This document shows positions 8,107-15,465 of a DNA stretch of 58,387 nucleotides, in pieces. Under the pieces are notes generated by a model. The model had not been told where the DNA came from. It worked only from the letters and a program-made list of their open reading frames with translations, and did not search any database. The translations under genes and the position numbers were made by a program. Numbering within the stretch: the first letter of the stretch is position 1; every line of letters starts with the position of its first letter. Source of the DNA: JAHDCC01 sp964551835 (lineage in GTDB: Bacteria > Actinomycetota > Acidimicrobiia > Acidimicrobiales > SZUA-35); the NCBI GenBank assembly GCA_964551835.1, contig CAZKEM010000009.1, forward strand, positions 1 to 58,387, written 5' to 3'.

Positions 8107-8624
8107 GGATCTGGGTCCGAATGAGGCGCCTCGACCTCGGCCCTTGGCTCTCCTATTGAGGTTACAAACGCGCAACCACCTGCGATAATAGTCGCTGTCA
8201 TCGACAAACTGTGCCCGTGCCGGAGCTCGCGAGAACGACCAATCAAAGATTCTTCCAATGTGAGAAAAGAACCTAGTATAAAGAACCCGATGAGGGCGAG
8301 GAATGCGAACATTAGTAACAGACCCCGGCGAGAATCAGGTGCTGCACCGAGGACCACCAGCACGATTGTTTTTGCCCCCAACACTACGAGATAGTAAGTC
8401 GTCCTGGTATGTCGTTCCATGAGTTCCCATCCGGCCATTTCGTCCAACCAGGGAAGCGAAAGCCCGACGAACAGCATGGCTACTAGTATCATTAGTATCG
8501 AGAAAATAGTGTCACTTCGGCTTCGGGCGGATTGATATTCCAACTCCGCCTTTAGGTCTGCGTACTGGCTCTGCAATTGTTGCAGCTGACCAGGCTCGGT
8601 ATCGATGTCGGTATTGTTGTCCAT
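8097..8624 (-). CDS. Putative four-helix membrane protein, unknown function
   Basis: The 175-residue protein starts with a polar, coiled-coil-prone N-terminus (PGQLQQLQSQYADLKAELEY). Hydrophobic segments follow: SDTIFSILMILVAMLFVGLS, TTYYLVVLGAKTIVLVVLGA, GLLLMFAFLALIGFFILGSF and a weaker TATIIAGGCAFVTSIG. I chose the ATG at 8624 because the longer frame to 8789 adds an arginine-rich stretch with no protein character. No family is recognised. It is transcribed away from the toxin operon; about 210 bases separate the two starts. Function is unknown. Confidence 0.6.
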   Translation of the reverse strand: MDNNTDIDTEPGQLQQLQSQYADLKAELEYQSARSRSDTIFSILMILVAMLFVGLSLPWLDEMAGWELMERHTRTTYYLVVLGAKTIVLVVLGAAPDSRRGLLLMFAFLALIGFFILGSFLTLEESLIGRSRELRHGHSLSMTATIIAGGCAFVTSIGEPRAEVEAPHSDPDPQT

Positions 8625-8799
8625 GGCGTGATCATAGAACAAGACCGCCAACCGTTTAGCGCGGTCGCGACGCAGGCAACGTTGCGGGAGGAGACTCGGG
8701 CGGTAGCGGCCGCGACGACCGACTCTCCAGGGTCGTGGGCCTTCTATCACGTGGCCACAATTGTTAACGATATGTTTCCAATAAAGCACAGCAACCGCG

Positions 8800-8829
8800 T
8801 TGACATGCTTGTGTACGCATTACTAGTAT
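8800..8829 (+). promoter_or_regulatory. Near-consensus promoter of the toxin operon, leaderless
   Basis: TTGACA (8800-8805) and TAGTAT (8824-8829) are 18 bp apart. Six bases then separate the -10 from the ATG at 8836, which puts the expected transcription start on the start codon. This is the strongest sigma-70-type promoter I saw in the window, and it drives the WXG-like, PoNe and PoNi genes. Confidence 0.75.
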
Positions 8830-8835
8830 TTTCCG

Positions 8836-9144
8836 ATGGGCAATTCAGTTTCGTACGAACCTTCTTCGGGTTTGGAGGATGCGGCGGCGTACAAGACCGC
8901 TCATCTGAACTTGGTCGACGAGTTAACCGTCGTCACAAGCAACGTTGAGCTAAGCCGCATCTCGTGGGGTTACGGGGGTCATGTTCTTCAAACCGCCATC
9001 GAGAATCTTGCCGAAGAGTTCGAGTTGCGGGCCGCCAAACTCGATGTGTTAGGAAACCAACTTGGGGGCCTTATGGCAAGCGAAATTATCCAGATGGTAG
9101 AAACTGACAAAGCAGCGGCTGACGACACTGCTGTCCCGTCCTAG
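8836..9144 (+). CDS. WXG100-like small secretion partner (ESX family candidate)
   Basis: The 102-residue, mostly helical acidic protein has the size of WXG100 (EsxA/EsxB) proteins. It carries a central ISWGYGG turn between two helical halves (LVDELTVVTSNVEL before, HVLQTAIENLAEEFELRAAK after). The motif is W-G-Y-G rather than strict W-x-G, so membership is likely but not certain. The start codon coincides with the predicted transcription start of the promoter at 8800-8829. Its TAG lies five bases before the GTG of the giant toxin, implying coupled translation. WXG100 proteins typically dimerise with the N-terminus of their cargo for type VII export; that role is inferred from position. Confidence 0.6.
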   Translation: MGNSVSYEPSSGLEDAAAYKTAHLNLVDELTVVTSNVELSRISWGYGGHVLQTAIENLAEEFELRAAKLDVLGNQLGGLMASEIIQMVETDKAAADDTAVPS

Positions 9145-9149
9145 CAACT

Positions 9150-12100
9150 GTGAAGACCGAGCCCGCGTTCCGCGGAGATATCTCTACCTTCAGAACCTTC
9201 AAAGAGGCAATCGACAAAGCCGTCACACAAGCTACGAGTGACCTGACAGAGATGAACACCCCTCGACTTTCTTACGGGGAGGAACAAAAGAGCGACGATA
9301 TAACGATCATCACTACCGCTGCTGAAACGTTGAGCGGAGCGTTGGCTGCGTTTATTGACTCCCACGACGAACTCGCAACCTTACTCAACGACGCTATCGG
9401 AGAACTCGAAGACATCAAGGCAGATTCCGACACCAACTGGGCCGCTCTGGAAACGAACGAGTCGCAACAAGCCACGGCTAACACCACTGCGGTCGACAAC
9501 AGTGACACTCTCGAAACCGAATGGACCGACTTACGAACCTCCGAGGACGATGTTTACCGGAACCTCGCCACCGATTTCAACCAGTTCGAACTGGGCGCTG
9601 CGGTAGTAGTCGAACAAGAGACCCTCGACCGGATGACAGCTGAGGGTATCACAACGTTGGAGTCAAGCGACCACCCCGAAGCCGTCGCATGGGCGGAACA
9701 CTTAGTGGCTAGTTCGGTCCGTACCGAAACCGTTTCAGAGAACGGAGACGACGGCGACGACGAACTCGCACAACTCGACGAACTGATCGCCTCGGGTGTC
9801 GACGCCGACGATGCTGCCGAAGTTATCGACAAACCCGACGACGTCGTCGAAGCAGTCATCGACGGCAAAATCGATATCCATGTCGCCGAAGACATCGCCG
9901 AGCTGACCGTCCCCGAACGAGCAAACGTCATCAACTCCGATATCGACGACGCTCTGCTAACAAGTGTGCTGGACGGGTTCTACGGCGACGAGGCCCGCGA
10001 GGCGCTGCTATCTGGCCACGAACATCGGCTCAACAAGTTTTTGCTACTCGACCCCGAGACCCAAGCCGTGGTCAACATCGACGAAGTCAGCCACATCGTC
10101 TTCGACGGCGACGACAAACGTAACCACGAAGACCTCGGCGACCAGATCAGCGGCAACGAACAAGAAATCATCGCCTTCTATGAAGCGCAGGGCATGGAAC
10201 CAGACGAAGCTGCTGCAGCATTCGCAGATCTGCAGGACAGCCACGTTTTCCTCGGTGAATCCGAAGCCGCCAGCCGTCGGGTAGGCGAGTTCAGCGCCGC
10301 AGCTTTCGAAGAGCGTGCGCTTACGTTACTCAACGAATCCAACGCTGATTCCGCGCAAGGTTTACGGCTCAACGTTTACGAGGGGATCGTCGAGCGCACC
10401 CAACCACGGTCTGACGACTCCGACGATTACCCACTGAACTTCGACAACATCAGGCCCGAAGATCAGCTAGCCGTCACCGAGCTGATCTTGGACCGCAACA
10501 TTGAAATCGTCGAATCTTCACCGCCCGACTCGATGGAAACAACGTGGGCCATGAACCGGATAAACGAACTCATCGACGAAACGGAAAACAACCAAGAAAT
10601 CCGGGCTGACGTGGCCGACCTTTTAGTCGAACGCGGCCTCGAGGTTAAAGCCGAAGCCGACCCAACCGTTGACGGCGACACCGACCGGAGGCACTCTCTA
10701 GCCACGTTGTTAACCCATCAGGGAATCCAACTGATGGACCCCGACGAGGAACGCGAACTTGTAGCGCGACTCGAACACGAGTTCTCTACCCGGTCCGACA
10801 TGTCGACGGTGTCAGGGCTCGACTTGTTAGTCGAAGCTCTCGACGTCGGCGGCGAGTCGTCGAAGCCGCCTCCAAGCGGTTGGGGCCAAGACCCAGAAAA
10901 CCACGTCAAATGGCGGGGCGAATCGCTCAACCAGTTGCTAGAAGCCGTGATTGATGAAGACGGGCTGTTGACCGAGGGCGGAACCGCGCTCGTCGACTCC
11001 ATAGCCCTGAACGTTCCCGAAGACGCTATCCACGTCGATACAGAGGATCTTGAGTTACTCGACCCGACCGGGGATCACGAAGTACCTGAATTCTCGCTAC
11101 GCCATACCCTCGGCTTGGCGATGACGGCCGATAACTACGGCATCGAAGAAGACAACTATGAAATCGCCGTCTTACTAGATGAACTCAACGCCGAATATCT
11201 AGAAACCGACGACCCGGCAGAGATACAACGCCTAGCTGATGAACACGACCGGATTGCCGCCGGGCTTGACCTAACCGACGAAGAACTAGAACAGTTCAAC
11301 GTCTACCTTTCAGCGGGCTTAACCCCAAGCGCTGCGATCCGAACCGTTCGAGGCCCCTACGATAAACACGTCCGCGACGCCCGCAGCGACATGATGCGAG
11401 CTGTGTTAGGTGTCGGCGTCGACGACGACGGCAAGCCGCGTACGCTGATCGAAGAATCTGAGTTTGCGCCGGAAATGGCCGAGGCCGTAATTAAAGAATT
11501 GCTGCTGGAGAGTATCGCCGTCGATAAGCAGCGAGTCGCCGAGTTCCGAGAAGCAAATCCCGTCGACGCGCCGCTGACCGAAGACGAGCAGGTCGCCCTG
11601 AGCTACCTTGGCGAGCTGGTTGCTGAAGCTCCCGAAAACGGCCTTTCCTACGAGTCTCTAGAAGAGATGGCGGAGAACGGCGACGAACGGGCCCGATACG
11701 TCCTCGACCACCCTGACGTTTTGGCGATGACGTTCGGGGCGTCCGAAAACGAAGACTTCTTTGGAACGGTCGATGCAGACGGCAACCCCGTGTTCGACTA
11801 CGGTGACGAAAACCTGGATCAGTTCATGGAAGGAACTGTCTACCACGGGGCTGACGGGAGAAGGCAGACCGCCGTTCACCACAACATCACCATCGATGAC
11901 ATCTCGGCGGTTAACAACCAGATCGTTCTGTTGGAGACGCTTACGCCCTACGCCAAAGAGATCGACGTTGCCCGTTACGGCGGCGACTTAGATCAGGTGT
12001 ACGCCGACGAAGATTTCCAACGGTGGTTAAACGACAACCCCGACCTACCACCGGCGCTCAAAGACAGTATCCACGTCGCGCTACAAAGCGACTACATCGA

Positions 12101-13280
12101 AGACCCGTTCAGCCGCGACGAAGTTGGCGAAATTGCCGGCTACACCGCCCTTGTCTTAGGGGTTGCGGCCACGCTTGTTCCGAGCGGTGGCACGTCGACG
12201 CTTTTGTTAGCCGGGGCAGCTGCCGCCGGCATCATCGAAGTCGGTATCCAACTTTCGGGAGGCAACACAGCGCTCGCTACCTTGGCCGCTATCGGCGTAT
12301 TCTTCGACCTAGGCGACGCAACGAAGCTCGCCTTGCGCCTGGGCATTTCGGTCCACGCCGCTCAATCCCTCATCGATTCCCGCCGAATCAACACCCTGGC
12401 CGAGACGCCGAACCTCACCATTGCTGAGCGGGCTGAACTAGATCAACTCCTTGCAGCTAGCCCGACCATCAAGGTCACGCCAGCCGACATCGAAACCGCA
12501 CAGCGAACCATGTCACCCGAGCAACTCGAGCAGTGGATGCACACCAACGTCTACGCCAAAGCCCGCGCTGAGACCGTGGCGAGGCTCCAAGAAGAAGGCG
12601 TTCCACTCAACCAAATCAACGAACTTGCCGACGAAATTTACCCAGCCAGGCTCTTTCCCGCAGAAGGCGTCGACGCAGGACGAATCATCGAACCGCCACC
12701 GGCTGGGGCTCCAGATTCGGTTATTGGTCGAGTAGAAGGCGACCCCCCTGGCGTGTACCGCTACGGTGATGGCGCAGTCGCTGTGGTCGACCCTAAAACG
12801 GGTAGATGGACCGTACCTCAGGCTCTCGGCAAGTCGAAGGGAAGCTTCGGTGAAGTAATGGGCCAACACAACCTTACCGAACAGGGTCACACACCGTTAC
12901 TTCACGGAGATCCCAGCAACCCTTCAAGAGTCCCCGGTGTAGATTTGGGTGACCCTACAAACGCGCCAGGAATCGACCAACTCTACATAAACGCCGATCC
13001 GCCGCCATCGCTGATCGTGGCCGAACCGAAATACCGATCAGGCGAACCGTTTGTGACGGACCCAAACCATCGCGACTGGCCTACGACCAACGATGGAGTA
13101 CGACAACTTTCCCCAGAATGGATCGAGGGACACGCTGAAATTCTGCTAGACAGTGGACTAATAGACACCGATACCTATAGAGCGTTAGTCAACGGTGACT
13201 ATCAAGCCGTGATCCAACGGGTTGACCCGGCCGGTAACGTTGAAAACGTCGAAATCCCGAAGTCGGCTTTCGATGAATAG
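9150..13280 (+). CDS. Giant polymorphic toxin with C-terminal PoNe-like PD-(D/E)xK nuclease domain
   Basis: A 1,376-residue, strongly acidic protein. The N-terminus (about 1-130) is helical and resembles WXG/LXG-type targeting regions. The long middle is alpha-helical and unrecognised. Residues about 995-1065 form a hydrophobic, Gly/Ala-rich patch (AGYTALVLGVAATLVPSGGT and beyond) suited to membrane passage. The end (about 1205-1376) is a toxin tip: GIDQLYINADPPP, LIVAEPKYRSGEP and VRQLSPEWI match the GID...ExK...Q.S..W pattern of PoNe DNases, giving D1276, E1292 and K1294 as catalytic candidates. No signal peptide is seen. The gene starts with GTG, five bases after the WXG-like gene. The downstream gene is the matching PoNi-type immunity, which strengthens the call. 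Target (DNA of competitors) is by family analogy; the export route is inferred. Confidence 0.82.
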   Translation: MKTEPAFRGDISTFRTFKEAIDKAVTQATSDLTEMNTPRLSYGEEQKSDDITIITTAAETLSGALAAFIDSHDELATLLNDAIGELEDIKADSDTNWAALETNESQQATANTTAVDNSDTLETEWTDLRTSEDDVYRNLATDFNQFELGAAVVVEQETLDRMTAEGITTLESSDHPEAVAWAEHLVASSVRTETVSENGDDGDDELAQLDELIASGVDADDAAEVIDKPDDVVEAVIDGKIDIHVAEDIAELTVPERANVINSDIDDALLTSVLDGFYGDEAREALLSGHEHRLNKFLLLDPETQAVVNIDEVSHIVFDGDDKRNHEDLGDQISGNEQEIIAFYEAQGMEPDEAAAAFADLQDSHVFLGESEAASRRVGEFSAAAFEERALTLLNESNADSAQGLRLNVYEGIVERTQPRSDDSDDYPLNFDNIRPEDQLAVTELILDRNIEIVESSPPDSMETTWAMNRINELIDETENNQEIRADVADLLVERGLEVKAEADPTVDGDTDRRHSLATLLTHQGIQLMDPDEERELVARLEHEFSTRSDMSTVSGLDLLVEALDVGGESSKPPPSGWGQDPENHVKWRGESLNQLLEAVIDEDGLLTEGGTALVDSIALNVPEDAIHVDTEDLELLDPTGDHEVPEFSLRHTLGLAMTADNYGIEEDNYEIAVLLDELNAEYLETDDPAEIQRLADEHDRIAAGLDLTDEELEQFNVYLSAGLTPSAAIRTVRGPYDKHVRDARSDMMRAVLGVGVDDDGKPRTLIEESEFAPEMAEAVIKELLLESIAVDKQRVAEFREANPVDAPLTEDEQVALSYLGELVAEAPENGLSYESLEEMAENGDERARYVLDHPDVLAMTFGASENEDFFGTVDADGNPVFDYGDENLDQFMEGTVYHGADGRRQTAVHHNITIDDISAVNNQIVLLETLTPYAKEIDVARYGGDLDQVYADEDFQRWLNDNPDLPPALKDSIHVALQSDYIEDPFSRDEVGEIAGYTALVLGVAATLVPSGGTSTLLLAGAAAAGIIEVGIQLSGGNTALATLAAIGVFFDLGDATKLALRLGISVHAAQSLIDSRRINTLAETPNLTIAERAELDQLLAASPTIKVTPADIETAQRTMSPEQLEQWMHTNVYAKARAETVARLQEEGVPLNQINELADEIYPARLFPAEGVDAGRIIEPPPAGAPDSVIGRVEGDPPGVYRYGDGAVAVVDPKTGRWTVPQALGKSKGSFGEVMGQHNLTEQGHTPLLHGDPSNPSRVPGVDLGDPTNAPGIDQLYINADPPPSLIVAEPKYRSGEPFVTDPNHRDWPTTNDGVRQLSPEWIEGHAEILLDSGLIDTDTYRALVNGDYQAVIQRVDPAGNVENVEIPKSAFDE

Positions 13281-13304
13281 TGCTATGTCGAGAAAGGCAA
13301 ACAC

Positions 13305-14090
13305 ATGGTTGTTCGAGACGAGTTAGCAACAGCTGACTATTTCACAAAGATCATCGAAAAGATCCGATCAATGTTCATCGATCCTATTAGCGCTGATGTC
13401 AATGAACATTTGCAGGAAGAGCCTAACCTCGATATCGCAACCGGCAGCCTGTATAGCCTTTCAAATCAACGGCTTAGAATCGCCTGGACGGCGTACACCC
13501 GCGGCGATTCGATCGAGGACGTTCGGGCTGAAGTAATCGGCGCGGCTGAAGACCTCGGCTACTTTAACCAGATGATGGTCAGACATCCAGAATTCATCGG
13601 CGGAAGAACCTCCTACATGAGTAACATGAAATGGATCATCCACGCGATCCTTTACCGCCTCGAAGGCGACGCTTTAGCAAACATTCTCGCCTACATAGAC
13701 ATGCGAAAACTGTCAGACCCGCTACACGACAGCCTACTCCACTACGTCCGCCATAGGGAGTTACCAAACCCAACGCCAACAGGTGAAGGTTTCTACGCCA
13801 ACTTGAGACAAGAACTATACGACGCCCTCGACGCCCCACCCGAACAAGCATCCAAACTACTACACGACTACATCCACGACTGGTACGCAAGAAACGAAAA
13901 AGACCGAGAAATAGGCGCCACAGGAATCGGATCACACAAAAAAATGATTCGATATACCGGCTACTGGGCCTGGGACGCAGCAGCAGTCGTACTCGCCGCC
14001 GACATCAACGACACCACCTTCGCCAACCACACTCACTACCCCACCGAACTCGCCGATTGGGCCCGCACCCAGCAACCCAACCCCACCTGA
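13305..14090 (+). CDS. PoNi-like immunity protein (DUF1911 type)
   Basis: The 261-residue, helix-rich cytoplasmic protein has the C-terminal signature of DUF1911 immunity proteins: a helix with RYTGYWAWDAAAVVLAADI, then HYPTEL and a Trp near the end. The N-terminal half (YSLSNQRLRIAWTAYTRGDS, then EVIGAAEDLGYFNQMMV) fits the DUF1910-like partner region. PoNi proteins bind and neutralise PoNe nucleases, and this gene sits 24 bases behind such a toxin on the same strand, preceded by an AAAGG ribosome site. Codon use toward the 3' end becomes C-rich and repetitive (many ACC/CCA/AAC), unlike the first half. Assignment by motif and position is good; specificity for this toxin is inferred. Confidence 0.85.
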   Translation: MVVRDELATADYFTKIIEKIRSMFIDPISADVNEHLQEEPNLDIATGSLYSLSNQRLRIAWTAYTRGDSIEDVRAEVIGAAEDLGYFNQMMVRHPEFIGGRTSYMSNMKWIIHAILYRLEGDALANILAYIDMRKLSDPLHDSLLHYVRHRELPNPTPTGEGFYANLRQELYDALDAPPEQASKLLHDYIHDWYARNEKDREIGATGIGSHKKMIRYTGYWAWDAAAVVLAADINDTTFANHTHYPTELADWARTQQPNPT

Positions 14091-14270
14091 GAACCCAAGA
14101 CAGAACGTCAAGCACAAAGAGTATCGCGATGAAAGACCTTCGGATCAAGCGAATCCAGGAAATATTACGTGAACTCATAAGTACGCTTTAATACTTCATC
14201 CGATCGACGGCAAACCCACCACGATTCGGTTGCCGCATATGCACGGCAAACCGACACAAGCCACCTATGT

Positions 14271-14576
14271 CTAGTCGCCCAACACAAACATGGTCTCATA
14301 GGTGGTTAGGCGGCTCCGCTCAAACGGTGCGTGCTCCGGCCAATTGTGGGCGGCCGCGAACGCTTCCGACGTTAAGTAGGCCTCATACGCGGCTTCGTCT
14401 TCGAAGGCTAGCACCGACAGATAACCACTACCGGCTGTCAGAGGACGCAACAGGCGAGCGCCGAGAAGTCCGGGAACGTCGCCGAGCGTTCCTTTCATAC
14501 TCGCAGAGAAATTATCCTCGAAGGCTTGAACGTCGTCGTCAGCGACAAAAAGTTCATTACTCACAATGTGGGCCAT
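14271..14576 (-). CDS. Antibiotic-biosynthesis-monooxygenase (ABM)-fold protein
   Basis: The 101-residue protein has a ferredoxin-like dimeric alpha/beta-barrel pattern: IVSNELFVADDDVQAFEDNF, VPGLLGARLLRP, YLSVLAFEDEAAYEAYL and a C-terminal TYETMFVLGD. This is typical of ABM-domain proteins, a group that includes IsdG-type haem-degrading enzymes and quinol monooxygenases. No conserved haem ligand can be fixed from the sequence alone, so only the fold is called. It is transcribed divergently from the flavin-reductase-like gene; the two starts are about 75 bases apart and may share a control region. Confidence 0.7.
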   Translation of the reverse strand: MAHIVSNELFVADDDVQAFEDNFSASMKGTLGDVPGLLGARLLRPLTAGSGYLSVLAFEDEAAYEAYLTSEAFAAAHNWPEHAPFERSRLTTYETMFVLGD

Positions 14577-14651
14577 GCCGCGAGCGTAGCGTTTGCCAAC
14601 GCCGGAGCCACCCGGCCACCAAACAACCCAGCGAGAACCTAACCTGAAGCT

Positions 14652-15287
14652 ATGTTTATTGACTTCGCTTCAATCGGGTCATCGAAAACCTACCACCTGA
14701 TGATTCAAACCATAATCCCGCGGCCAATCGCCTGGGTTCTCAGCACCAACCAACCGTCGGCCGACGAACCCGACTCACATTCGTATAACCTCGCACCTTT
14801 CTCGTACTTCTCCCCTGTTTCCTCGACGCCTCCTCTACTGATGTTTTCAATAGGTCGAAAACCTGATGGGGCACCGAAAGACACATTGGTTAACGTCGAA
14901 GCTGGCAGCGACTTTGTCGTCCATATAGCCTCGGCTGACCAGGCGCCACAACTAAACGCCTCGTCAGCTATCTTGCCGTACGGTCAATCGGAATTAGACG
15001 ACCTCGACCTTGAACTCGTCGAAGTTGACGGTTGGAACACGCCACGTCTCGAGTCAGCCAACATTGCGTTCAACTGCCGACGCTTTGACGTCACCCCGGT
15101 CCGCGAGTCGACCCAAACTTTGGTCTTCGGACAGATCACACACGCCTATGTCGATGACACACTGATCGTAGACGACGCCGAACATCTACAAATCGACGCT
15201 TCCAAAGTCGACCCCTTGGCCCGCCTTGGTGGTGCCGACTATGCATCTCTAGGCCCAATCTTCACCATTCCAAGACCGGGTTATTAG
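14652..15287 (+). CDS. Flavin reductase-like (FMN split-barrel) protein
   Basis: The 211-residue protein matches the flavin reductase-like/DIM6 family: TIIPRPIAWVLST at the start of the FMN barrel, SYNLAPFSYFSPVSSTPPLL, the GAPKDTLVNVEAGSDFVVHI strand and a closing PLARLGGADYASLGPIFTI. Family members bind FMN and reduce flavins or act as oxidoreductases with small substrates. The ATG lies six bases behind TAACCT, another leaderless arrangement. It may share the divergent control region with the ABM-fold gene. Confidence 0.85.
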   Translation: MFIDFASIGSSKTYHLMIQTIIPRPIAWVLSTNQPSADEPDSHSYNLAPFSYFSPVSSTPPLLMFSIGRKPDGAPKDTLVNVEAGSDFVVHIASADQAPQLNASSAILPYGQSELDDLDLELVEVDGWNTPRLESANIAFNCRRFDVTPVRESTQTLVFGQITHAYVDDTLIVDDAEHLQIDASKVDPLARLGGADYASLGPIFTIPRPGY

Positions 15288-15465
15288 GCCAACCACATCG
15301 GCGAGGCATACAACCGACTTAGATTGGCCGAACCGTCGAACAGCTAGTTAAACACTAAAGGAAAAATGGCAGGCCCTACTAGGCTAAATATCCCTTCCAG
15401 TTGCACAACTTAAGCTGAGCAACGACAATGATGTTTAGGGACCGCAACCACAAAGGGCACTATCG

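Noticed and set aside
14091..14270. Possible HicA-like or other toxin remnant behind the immunity gene
   Set aside because: A short frame (FHPIDGKPTTIRLPHMHGK) looks faintly like a small antitoxin or HicA strand, but stop codons surround it and the likeness is too weak.
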